From Lachnospiraceae bacterium UBA3711 (GTDB lineage Bacteria; Bacillota; Clostridia; Lachnospirales; Lachnospiraceae), in the NCBI GenBank assembly GCA_002371345.1, contig DFHY01000059.1:4150-13566 (forward strand): 9,417 nucleotides of DNA, read 5' to 3'. The number at the start of each line of letters is the position of its first letter. Position 1 is the stretch's first letter. The translations under genes and the position numbers were made by a program. The notes beneath the pieces were generated by a model. The model ran no database searches. It saw only the letters and a program-made list of their open reading frames with translations, and was not told the origin of the DNA. This document shows, piece by piece, positions 1 through 6,348 of this stretch.

Positions 1-232
1 ATCAGGCTTCTTCACAGACCGCGAGAGCACATTTCTGAGGATGCTCCTGGACGGAGGAAACGGAGCAGACTTCTTCCGGGACCACAGCGTCATGCCATCA
101 GTATTTGTCGATAGGATCAATGACAAAGCATACGATGAGATCGGGGACTCTATAGTAGAGGAAACAGGAAGCGGCTGGAGCCTGGTTGAAGACTATACAG
201 AAGACGTAATGAATCTCCTGGATAACCACTGA
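1..232 (+). CDS. C-terminal end of a probable TerB_C-domain protein (5' truncated by window)
   Basis: The reading frame is open from base 2 to the TGA at 230-232, so this is the last 76 codons of a longer gene. An internal ATG at 41 lacks a convincing ribosome binding site and the frame continues upstream of it, so I do not take it as the start. The visible tail contains a stretch reading VMPSVFVDRINDKAYDEIGD, followed by an acidic segment and a final helix. A 'large/hydrophobic-MP-x(n)-IN-x(3)-D-x-G-D' pattern near the C-terminus resembles the TerB_C domain of TerB_N/TerB_C proteins. This is recognition by eye, not a search result. Such proteins are often encoded beside a BrxD-like ATPase and an Lhr-like helicase, which is the arrangement here, and that context supports the call. 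The role is inferred to be in a phage-defence or stress complex. The catalytic or metal-binding part, if any, lies outside the window. Confidence 0.55.
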   Translation, partial: SGFFTDRESTFLRMLLDGGNGADFFRDHSVMPSVFVDRINDKAYDEIGDSIVEETGSGWSLVEDYTEDVMNLLDNH

Positions 233-278
233 ACAGAGCTGAGTTTCATTGTTAACACAGCTTTAAATCCAGACATGG

Positions 279-302
279 CATTCCCAATACAGACTTGGAA
301 TG
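279..302. repeat. Imperfect inverted repeat between the TerB-type gene and the ATPase gene
   Basis: The left arm CATTCCCAA (279-287) pairs with the right arm TTGGAATG (295-302), with one bulged C and a 7-base loop. It lies about 45 bases after the TGA of the upstream gene. No run of T follows directly; the nearest T-rich stretch is CTTTT at 317-321. It is therefore a weak candidate for the end of the upstream transcript rather than a convincing intrinsic terminator. Confidence 0.4.
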
Positions 303-320
303 TTCACCAACACATTCTTT

Positions 321-340
321 TGCATGAGCGCGATCATGCA
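321..340. promoter_or_regulatory. Operator-like 20-base palindrome upstream of the ATPase promoter
   Basis: TGCATGA (321-327) and TCATGCA (334-340) are perfect inverted arms around GCGCGA, whose central CGCG is itself self-complementary. In all, 18 of 20 positions obey the dyad, which is typical of a binding site for a dimeric regulator. It sits about 10 bases upstream of where a -35 element would fall for the -10 box at 372-377. No regulator gene is visible nearby, so the binding protein is unknown. Operator function is inferred from symmetry and position. Confidence 0.4.
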
Positions 341-346
341 TAGATC

Positions 347-374
347 ATACCTGTTTCCGAAGGAAACATGGTAT
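347..374. repeat. 12-bp inverted repeat overlapping the promoter of the ATPase-helicase pair
   Basis: ATACC + TGTTTCC (347-358) and GGAAACA + GGTAT (362-368 and 370-374) form a 12-bp stem with a GAA loop and one unpaired T at 369. The right arm runs into the -10 box at 372-377. The element can be read as DNA dyad symmetry, a likely operator covering the -35 to -10 spacer. An RNA hairpin is less likely, because the predicted transcript starts downstream of it. Confidence 0.5.
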
Positions 375-377
375 AAT
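369..377 (+). promoter_or_regulatory. Extended -10 promoter for the BrxD-like ATPase gene
   Basis: TGGTATAAT matches the extended -10 consensus TGnTATAAT exactly. The -35 region 17-18 bases upstream (about 348-354) is poor, which is usual for extended -10 promoters. Transcription would begin near 384, leaving a leader of about 40 bases before the ATG at 423. An inverted repeat overlaps this element, so repression or activation at this site is plausible. Confidence 0.55.
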
Positions 378-422
378 GACCCGGAACAACCAACAGGCAC
401 GAACACGGAGAATACCTAAAGC

Positions 423-1766
423 ATGGAACAGACACCGCAGAACAGGCGAAAGATCCCCAAACGAGTGGCACAGGCTGTCATCAGCTCACTGAAAGGCGGC
501 GTTGTGCCGAGGATCGGACTTCCCTATATCACAGTCGGCCGGAGCAGCGAGATCGAGGCTCTGCTTCGCGACGTGGAGATCATAGGCGAAGGGGGAGCAT
601 CCTTCCGGTTCATCGTCGGACGGTATGGAAGCGGCAAGAGCTTCCTGCTTCAGACCATCCGCAACAACGTCATGGAGAAAGGCTTTGTCGTCATGGACGC
701 GGATCTGTCACCTGAGCGCAGGCTTCAGGGAACCCGCGGACAGGGTCTTGCGACATACCGCGAACTTATAGGCAACCTCGCGACAAAAACAAAACCGGAG
801 GGCGGCGCCCTGACACTCGTGCTTGAGCGCTGGATAGGAGCTGTCCAGAACACCGTCACGGAATCAGACGGCATTGAACCTGGTGACGCTGCATTTCAGG
901 AAGCCGTTGAGAAGAGGATCCGCGATGTCATCAAGTCGCTGAGCGAGATGGTCCACGGCTTCGACTTCGCGCGCCTGATCACACTGTACTACCGCGCATT
1001 TCTGGCCGATGACGATGAGACCAGAGACATGGTTATCCGCTGGTTTCGCGGCGAATACGCGACACGGACAGAAGCCCGCAGAGACCTTGGGGTAAACGCG
1101 ATAATAACAGACGATGACTGGTACGATTATCTCAAACTGTTCGCCATGTTCTTCCGGCTGGCGGGATACAGAGGCATGCTGATATTCATAGACGAGCTCG
1201 TGAACATTTACAAGATCCCTCAGTCGATAGCAAGGAACAACAATTACGAGAAGATACTCACGATGTACAATGACACGCTTCAGGGGAAGGCACAGTATCT
1301 TGGCATCCTCATGAGCGGAACTCCGCAGTGCGTCGAGGACACGCGCCGCGGCATATACAGCTACGAGGCGCTCCGGTCAAGGCTGCAGGAGGGAAAGTTC
1401 TCGAGGGAAGGAACCCGGGACCTGCTGTCGCCGGTCATCCGTCTTGAACCGCTCTCATCGGAGGAGATGATGGTTCTGTGCGAGAAGCTCTCTGACATGC
1501 ACGCGTTCCTGTACGGGTATGAACGGACAATAGACACTCCGGATCTCGTGACCTTTATCCGCATCGAATACGGAAGGATAGGATCAGACACCCATATCAC
1601 GCCGCGCGAGGTGATTCGTGACTTCATCGAGCTTCTGGATATAGTCTATCAGCATCCCCAGACGGACGTGACGGCACTGCTCGAGTCTGACGAATTCTCA
1701 TACGCAAGGTCAGACGATGCGGGAAATGATGAAGCCGGGGATGAGTTCGCGGATTTCATTCTTTAA
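423..1766 (+). CDS. BrxD-like (DUF2791-family) P-loop ATPase
   Basis: This is a predicted 447-residue cytoplasmic ATPase. A Walker A motif GRYGSGKS is at residues 66-73, with Lys72 and Ser73. A Walker B motif GMLIFIDEL is around 251-259, with Asp257 and Glu258. A following LMSGTPQ (about 296-302) is in the position of a sensor 1 strand. The N-terminus, with basic residues and VVPRIGLPYITVGR, and the overall length fit the BrxD/DUF2791 family, which belongs with AAA+/ORC-like ATPases in BREX and related defence loci. The tail (about 422-447) is acidic and probably disordered. The ATG at 423 has GGAG at 407-410, 12 bases away, somewhat long. The stop at 1764-1766 overlaps the ribosome binding site of the helicase gene, so the two are co-translated. 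By analogy with type 2 BREX, the ATPase probably works with the helicase in sensing or acting on foreign DNA. That role is inferred, and a general AAA+ DNA-binding protein is the alternative. Confidence 0.85.
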   Translation: MEQTPQNRRKIPKRVAQAVISSLKGGVVPRIGLPYITVGRSSEIEALLRDVEIIGEGGASFRFIVGRYGSGKSFLLQTIRNNVMEKGFVVMDADLSPERRLQGTRGQGLATYRELIGNLATKTKPEGGALTLVLERWIGAVQNTVTESDGIEPGDAAFQEAVEKRIRDVIKSLSEMVHGFDFARLITLYYRAFLADDDETRDMVIRWFRGEYATRTEARRDLGVNAIITDDDWYDYLKLFAMFFRLAGYRGMLIFIDELVNIYKIPQSIARNNNYEKILTMYNDTLQGKAQYLGILMSGTPQCVEDTRRGIYSYEALRSRLQEGKFSREGTRDLLSPVIRLEPLSSEEMMVLCEKLSDMHAFLYGYERTIDTPDLVTFIRIEYGRIGSDTHITPREVIRDFIELLDIVYQHPQTDVTALLESDEFSYARSDDAGNDEAGDEFADFIL

Positions 1767-1776
1767 GGATTTTGAA

Positions 1777-4137
1777 ATGGATATCTTCTCAAGGTACTCG
1801 CCATTCATTCAGGACTTTATCTACAGGAACAGATGGGAGAATCTGCGCGCGGTTCAGGTGGCCGCGGGAGACGCTATATTCAACACGACCCAGAACGTCC
1901 TTCTGTGCGCATCGACCGCGTCCGGAAAGACCGAGGCGGCGTTCTTCCCCATACTGACAGAGTTCACGGAGGATCCGCCGGCGTCGGTGGGCTGTCTGTA
2001 TATAGCCCCTCTAAAGGCTCTTATAAATGACCAGTTTATCCGTCTCAATGATCTCTGCGAGGAGGGCGGCATAGAGGTATGGCACTGGCACGGCGACGTG
2101 TCGGCTTCCCACAAAAGACGGCTTCTGAAGAAGCCGTCAGGGATTCTGCAGATCACGCCGGAATCGCTGGAGGCACTTCTGATGCACAAGCATGGAGAAG
2201 TGCCGAAGCTGTTCGGTGATCTCAGATATATAGTTATCGATGAGATACACTCACTTCTTCGGGGAGACCGCGGCGGACAGTGCATGTGCCTGATACAGCG
2301 GCTTGGCCGGCTGGCGGGAGTCAACCCGAGAAGAATAGGACTGTCGGCAACTATCGGAGATCCGCAGGAGGCAGGACGCTTCCTGTCGGACGGCAGCGGC
2401 CGTGGCTGTGTGATACCGGATATCAGGACAAAGGGAATGCGGTGGAGGCTCTCGATGGAGCATTTTTATAATACCGCTCCTCAGGCCTCCGATATAGTTG
2501 AGAATCCGGAGAAACCGGCGTATCTAGGCGGGATTCCGTCATCCGCGGGACCCTTGCTGAGCACAGCGGCGCAGCAGCCCGAGGAAACTGGTGAAAAAAA
2601 GAGTCCGGACGACGGGGTGTCGATCACTGCTCCTGACCGGGCAGGCATGGAGGCCACCGACAAGGCGCCCGTGGCAGCCGATCCGGGCATGGGGTACATC
2701 TTCGAGCACACGAGGGGAAAGAAATGCCTCGTATTCAGCAATTCCCGCGAGGAGTGCGAGGAAGTCACAACCACGCTCAGAGCTTACTGCGAGGTGAATC
2801 ATGAACCTGACAGGTTCCTGATTCATCATGGAAACCTCTCAGTCTCATTCCGCGAGACAGCCGAAGATGAGATGCGGGATGAGGACAGCGCTCTGACAAC
2901 CTGCACGACATCCACACTGGAGCTTGGGATCGATATTGGAAAGCTGGAAAGAGCATTTCAGATAGACGCGCCATTTACGGTCTCGTCATTTCTGCAGAGA
3001 ATGGGAAGGACGGGGCGCAGAGGGGAGCCATGTGAGATGTGGTTCGTCATGCGCGAAGAGCACGCTGAGCCCCGCGACCTGCTGCCTGACAAGGTTCCAT
3101 GGAAACTGCTGCAGGGTATCGCTCTCGTGCAGCTCTATCTTGAGGAGCGCTGGGTAGAACCGCCCAGAAAGGGGCGTATGCCGTTCAGCCTCCTGTATCA
3201 CCAGACGATGAGCACTCTTGCCGGATGCGGGGAGATGACGCCCGCGCAGCTTGCGTCGAGGGTACTGACACTTGCTCCCTTCAAGAGAATAACGAAGGAT
3301 GACTTCAGGATACTTCTGAATGATCTGATCGAGAAGGATCACATTCAGAGAGTTGATGACGGCGGCCTGATAGTGGGACTCGCCGGGGAGCGGATCACGA
3401 ATTCATTCAAGTTCTATGCGGTATTCCAGGAAAATGAGGAGTACAGTGTCCGCTGCGAGTCGCAGGAGATCGGGACGATCGTAAAGCCGCCGCCGATAGG
3501 AGACCGCATAGCGATCGCCGGGCATGTATGGGTAGTCGAGGAGGTCGACCGCACGCATCACCAGGTCTACTGCCATATGATAAAAGGCCGCGTGCCGGCT
3601 TATTTCGGCGATGAGCCGGGGGATATCCACACTAAGATCCTGGAGAAGATGAGGGATGTGCTGACTGACACGAGGACGTATCCGTATCTTCTGAAAAATG
3701 CACAGGCGAGACTTGCGACGGCCCGCTCCGACAGCATGCACAGCGGCATCGGATATCGTCCGCTGGTATGCCTTGGCGGAAACATGTACTGTCTGACGCC
3801 ATGGCTTGGAAGCTACTCTTTCCTGGCACTTGAACGTTTTCTCAGAATACGGTGCGCGAAGAGACTGGGCCTGAAGGGATTCAATTCCGTGCGCCCCTAC
3901 TTTATCCAGTTCAGTATAAGTGTGAGCCCCAGGGAGTTCCTGGAGATCACGCAGGAGGAGGTGCGCTCAGGCGTCGACCCGATGGAGCTGCTCTATCCGA
4001 ACGAGGTGCCAGTATTCGACAAATATGACGATATACTGAGCGCTGAACTCGTCCGGAAAGGATTCGCTCTTGGCGTGCTCGATGTTGAGGAAATGAAATC
4101 GCGTGTACTTGAGTGGACCGTACAGCAGGTGATATGA
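1777..4137 (+). CDS. BrxHI/Lhr-like superfamily 2 DEAD/DEAH-box helicase
   Basis: A 786-residue ATP-dependent helicase with two RecA-like domains and a long C-terminal region. Visible motifs, numbered from the ATG at 1777, are: TASGKTEA (47-54, motif I), APLKAL (77-82, Ia), TPES (127-130, Ib), DEIH (155-158, II), SAT (190-192, III), LVFSNSR (318-324, IV), STLELGIDIG (379-388, V) and QRMGRTGRRG (407-416, VI). All core residues are intact. Residues about 236-303 form a low-complexity insert rich in Pro, Ala, Ser and Glu between the two RecA domains. The region after 420 resembles the winged-helix and accessory part of Lhr-type helicases. I chose the ATG at 1777 because AAGGA lies 7 bases before it and overlaps the ATPase stop. 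An in-frame ATG at 1717 would add 20 residues and overlap the ATPase gene by 50 bases, with no better ribosome site. It is the likely motor of the module: family membership is clear, the defence role is inferred. Confidence 0.9.
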   Translation: MDIFSRYSPFIQDFIYRNRWENLRAVQVAAGDAIFNTTQNVLLCASTASGKTEAAFFPILTEFTEDPPASVGCLYIAPLKALINDQFIRLNDLCEEGGIEVWHWHGDVSASHKRRLLKKPSGILQITPESLEALLMHKHGEVPKLFGDLRYIVIDEIHSLLRGDRGGQCMCLIQRLGRLAGVNPRRIGLSATIGDPQEAGRFLSDGSGRGCVIPDIRTKGMRWRLSMEHFYNTAPQASDIVENPEKPAYLGGIPSSAGPLLSTAAQQPEETGEKKSPDDGVSITAPDRAGMEATDKAPVAADPGMGYIFEHTRGKKCLVFSNSREECEEVTTTLRAYCEVNHEPDRFLIHHGNLSVSFRETAEDEMRDEDSALTTCTTSTLELGIDIGKLERAFQIDAPFTVSSFLQRMGRTGRRGEPCEMWFVMREEHAEPRDLLPDKVPWKLLQGIALVQLYLEERWVEPPRKGRMPFSLLYHQTMSTLAGCGEMTPAQLASRVLTLAPFKRITKDDFRILLNDLIEKDHIQRVDDGGLIVGLAGERITNSFKFYAVFQENEEYSVRCESQEIGTIVKPPPIGDRIAIAGHVWVVEEVDRTHHQVYCHMIKGRVPAYFGDEPGDIHTKILEKMRDVLTDTRTYPYLLKNAQARLATARSDSMHSGIGYRPLVCLGGNMYCLTPWLGSYSFLALERFLRIRCAKRLGLKGFNSVRPYFIQFSISVSPREFLEITQEEVRSGVDPMELLYPNEVPVFDKYDDILSAELVRKGFALGVLDVEEMKSRVLEWTVQQVI

Positions 4138-4160
4138 TGTAAATAAATTGTTACTATTCA

Positions 4161-4235
4161 CGGCCGCTCTGAACCTTTCATCTGCCGGAGCAAGCTTGCT
4201 TGCGTAAGGCAGTGAAAAGGATCAGAGCATGGCCG
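4161..4235. repeat. Long imperfect inverted repeat / hairpin upstream of udp
   Basis: The left arm (4161-4186) and right arm (4208-4235) pair over about 24 bp in blocks: CGGCC/GGCCG, GCTCTGA/TCAGAGC, CCTTT/AAAGG, CA/TG and CTGCC/GGCAG. They are interrupted only by small bulges and one mismatch. The 21-base loop contains a smaller hairpin, GCAAG/CTTGC (4190-4194 with 4199-4203). No T-run follows on either strand, so it is not a standard intrinsic terminator. The right arm contains AAAAGG and the ATG at 4229, an alternative start for udp, while the preferred start at 4262 and its ribosome site lie outside the stem. It could be a leader RNA structure of the nucleoside operon, or the remains of a small palindromic element at the edge of the defence module. 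Confidence 0.6.
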
Positions 4236-4261
4236 CGAAGCATGGCAGGGAGGTATCGTAC

Positions 4262-5044
4262 ATGATTGATTATTCAGAAGGATCAGGAAAGCTGTATCAT
4301 ATTCAGGTGGCGCCAGGAGAGGTCGGAAGGTATGTGATCCTTCCGGGAGATCCCAAGCGGTGCAGGAAGATAGCGGAATATCTGGACGACCCTGTCCTGG
4401 TGGCTGACAACCGCGAATATGTGACATATACGGGAACTCTGGACGGCGTTCGTGTGTCCGTGACATCCACAGGCATAGGCGGACCCTCGGCGGCTATCGC
4501 CATGGAAGAGCTGAAGCGCTGCGGCGCGGATACATTTCTGCGCGTCGGAACCTGCGGAGGCATGCAGCTTGACGTATGCGGCGGTGATCTCGTGATCGCG
4601 ACAGGCGCTGTCCGCGCTGAGGGAACGAGCAAGGAATACGCTCCGATAGAGTACCCGGCGGTAGCGGACTTTGATATTATCACAGCCATGAAGGAAGCGG
4701 CCGACAAGCTCGGATGCTGTTCACATCTGGGGGTTGTCCAGTGCAAGGATTCTTTCTACGGACAGCATGAGCCGGAGGTCAAGCCGGTAGGATATGAGCT
4801 GCTCAACAAATGGGATGCCTGGATCAAATGCGGCTGTATGGCTTCAGAGATGGAATCGGCGGCCATATTTATCGTGGCTTCCTGCCTGAAGGCGCGTGCG
4901 GGTACTGTCCTTCTTGCGATAGCCAATCAGGAGAGGGCGAAGGCAGGCCTGTCAAATGAGCAGGCGCATGACACTTCGATGGCGATCCGTACGGCCGTTG
5001 AGGCTATAAGGATCCTGATAAAGAAAGATGCAGCGAAGCTGTAA
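4262..5044 (+). CDS. udp: Uridine phosphorylase (NP-I family nucleoside phosphorylase)
   Basis: Phosphorolysis of uridine, probably also deoxyuridine, to uracil and (deoxy)ribose-1-phosphate in the cytoplasm. The protein has 260 residues, normal for the family. It shows the N-terminal signature YVILPGDPKRC (24-34), with the phosphate-loop GDP at 29-31. It also has TGIGGPS (70-76), RVGTCGG (94-100), the uridine-phosphorylase segment CKDSFYGQHEPE (161-172) in the base-binding region, and ASEMESAA (194-201) with the ribose-binding Met-Glu. The ATG at 4262 is preferred because AGGGAGG (4247-4253) lies 8 bases upstream and family N-termini begin near YSxxSG. An in-frame ATG at 4229, with AAAAGG upstream, would add 11 residues but lies inside the hairpin. 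The stop abuts the cytidine deaminase gene, so they form an operon that feeds cytidine-derived uridine into this enzyme. Purine nucleoside phosphorylase is less likely given the KDSFYGQ segment. Confidence 0.9.
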   Translation: MIDYSEGSGKLYHIQVAPGEVGRYVILPGDPKRCRKIAEYLDDPVLVADNREYVTYTGTLDGVRVSVTSTGIGGPSAAIAMEELKRCGADTFLRVGTCGGMQLDVCGGDLVIATGAVRAEGTSKEYAPIEYPAVADFDIITAMKEAADKLGCCSHLGVVQCKDSFYGQHEPEVKPVGYELLNKWDAWIKCGCMASEMESAAIFIVASCLKARAGTVLLAIANQERAKAGLSNEQAHDTSMAIRTAVEAIRILIKKDAAKL

Positions 5045-5056
5045 GTGGAGCGCAAT

Positions 5057-5494
5057 ATGGATAAAGGCATTCTGAAACAGGATACAATAAAAAAAATGTG
5101 CAATATGGCTGTGGAGATGCGCGGCAGAAGCTACACTCCGTATTCTCATTTCCGGGTAGGAGCTGCATTGCTGTCCATGGACGGCAGGATCTTCACAGGA
5201 TGCAATGTTGAGAACTCAGCCTACAGCGTGTGTACCTGCGCTGAGCGGAGCGCGTTCGTGAAGGCGGTCAGCGAGGGAGCCCGTGGATTCATTGCGATTG
5301 CCATCAGCGGCGGCCCTGAGGACGGAGAGCTTCAGTACTGTCCTCCATGCGGAGTATGCCGTCAGGTTATGGCCGAATTCTGCAGCGGGGACTTTGCGGT
5401 GTATCTTGCAAAGTCAGGTGACGATTACATAGAGTATAAGCTTGACGACCTGATGGCGAACCGCTTTACGCCGAAGAACCTGGAGAGAAGCTGA
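5057..5494 (+). CDS. cdd: Cytidine deaminase
   Basis: Zinc-dependent hydrolysis of cytidine and deoxycytidine to uridine and deoxyuridine plus ammonia. The 145-residue length matches the small tetrameric, three-cysteine class of Gram-positive bacteria. Visible residues are FRVGAALL (32-39), GCNVEN (48-53, with Asn50 and Glu52 for ribose contacts), CAE (61-63, zinc ligand Cys61 and catalytic Glu63) and PPCGVC (96-101, zinc ligands Cys98 and Cys101). The ATG at 5057 follows TGGAG at 5046-5050. A GTG at 5045, directly after the udp stop, would add four residues and is the alternative start. With 0-12 bases between the genes, translation is probably coupled to udp. Its product is the substrate of the upstream gene, so the pair forms a cytidine salvage unit. 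Confidence 0.95.
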   Translation: MDKGILKQDTIKKMCNMAVEMRGRSYTPYSHFRVGAALLSMDGRIFTGCNVENSAYSVCTCAERSAFVKAVSEGARGFIAIAISGGPEDGELQYCPPCGVCRQVMAEFCSGDFAVYLAKSGDDYIEYKLDDLMANRFTPKNLERS

Positions 5495-5548
5495 TCTATT
5501 CATAATGGCACAGATTAAGAAAACGATGAACTTGAGAGGTTATTATAT

Positions 5549-6193
5549 ATGGATAACATATCGAATATGATCGATCACACTCTCCTGAAGGCTTCAGCCA
5601 CTCAGGAGGATATTAAAAGAATCTGCGACGAAGCGAAGGAATACGGGTTCGCTTCTGTGTGCGTAAACAGCTGCTACGCGAAGCTGGTATCTCAGGAGCT
5701 TGACGGGTGCGGGGTTAAGACGTGCTGTGTCGTAGGATTCCCTCTCGGGGCCATGTCCACACGTGCAAAGGCATATGAGGCGGAGTGCGCGGTACAGGAT
5801 GGAGCCCAGGAGATCGACATGGTAATCAATGTCGGCGCCCTTAAGGAGGGAAATGACACATACGCGGAGGAAGACATCCGTGCTGTTGTTGAAGCCGCGA
5901 AGCCGGCGATAGTGAAGGTGATCATCGAGACCTGCCTGCTCACGGATGAGGAGAAGGAGAGAGCCTGCCGGATCAGTGAGAAGGCAGGAGCCGCTTTCGT
6001 CAAGACATCAACCGGATTCTCGACCGGCGGAGCAAATGCTCATGACGTGGCGCTTATGAGGAAGACCGTAGGAGACAGGCTCGGCGTCAAGGCTTCCGGA
6101 GGGATCCACACTCCTGAACAGGCACAGGAGCTTATCATGGCCGGCGCAAGCAGGATCGGAGCCAGCAACGGTGCCGCGCTTCTTCGTAAGTGA
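5549..6193 (+). CDS. deoC: Deoxyribose-phosphate aldolase
   Basis: Class I aldolase that splits 2-deoxyribose-5-phosphate into acetaldehyde and glyceraldehyde-3-phosphate, the last step of deoxynucleoside catabolism. The 214 residues fit the short Gram-positive DERA type. The sequence begins IDHTLLKASAT (8-18), and has VVGFPLGAMSTRAK (61-74), EIDMVINVGALK (88-99) with the conserved Asp90, and the Schiff-base lysine in FVKTSTGF (Lys152). The second active-site lysine is in VKASGGI (Lys181), and the phosphate-binding end is RIGASNG (202-208). GAGAGG at 5534-5539, 9 bases before the ATG, is a good ribosome site. The 54-base gap after cdd is compatible with a single operon. The TGA stop at 6191-6193 is followed in the same frame by 57 further sense codons that include a 15-base tandem repeat. 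Confidence 0.95.
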   Translation: MDNISNMIDHTLLKASATQEDIKRICDEAKEYGFASVCVNSCYAKLVSQELDGCGVKTCCVVGFPLGAMSTRAKAYEAECAVQDGAQEIDMVINVGALKEGNDTYAEEDIRAVVEAAKPAIVKVIIETCLLTDEEKERACRISEKAGAAFVKTSTGFSTGGANAHDVALMRKTVGDRLGVKASGGIHTPEQAQELIMAGASRIGASNGAALLRK

Positions 6194-6238
6194 GACCGGG
6201 AGGCATGTGCACAGGATAGGCCTGACGGAGAATCAGGC

Positions 6239-6328
6239 GTGTCACAGAGAGGTGTGTCGCAGACAGGCGTACCGCAGATAAGTGAGCCGCAGACAGGCGT
6301 GACGAAGGTAAGCGTACCGCAGACAGGT
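6239..6328 (+). repeat. Degenerate 15-base tandem repeat downstream of deoC
   Basis: Six consecutive 15-base units start at 6239, 6254, 6269, 6284, 6299 and 6314. The best-conserved ones share the core CCGCAGACAGGC or close variants. The units at 6254, 6284 and 6314 are most alike, and the unit at 6299 is the most diverged. Weaker flanking units may begin at 6224 and 6329. In the deoC frame each unit encodes five residues, roughly Val-Ser/Pro-Gln-Thr-Gly, and differences between units include synonymous changes (GTG/GTA, GGC/GGT). The frame is open from the deoC stop to a TAG at 6365-6367, overlapping the start of the next gene. It may be a minisatellite, or coding remains of a repeat tail. 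Confidence 0.7.
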
Positions 6329-6348
6329 CTGCCTCAGGAGTGCCAGAA

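Noticed and set aside
1854..2324. 156-codon open frame on the minus strand
   Set aside because: It is antisense to the conserved helicase motifs; its Ser/Arg/Pro-rich composition is typical of a shadow frame.
1..4137. Complete type 2 BREX system
   Set aside because: Only BrxD-like and BrxHI-like genes are seen. PglX, PglZ, PglW and PglY are absent from the window, so the BREX label cannot be supported.
4161..4235. Intrinsic terminator for the helicase gene
   Set aside because: The stem is strong, but no T-run follows on either strand and the right arm overlaps a possible start codon.
4303..4746. 147-codon open frame on the minus strand
   Set aside because: It is antisense to the well-supported uridine phosphorylase and has no domain resemblance.
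6239..6328. CRISPR-like array
   Set aside because: The 15-base units are contiguous and degenerate, without spacers, so they are a tandem repeat and not a CRISPR array.
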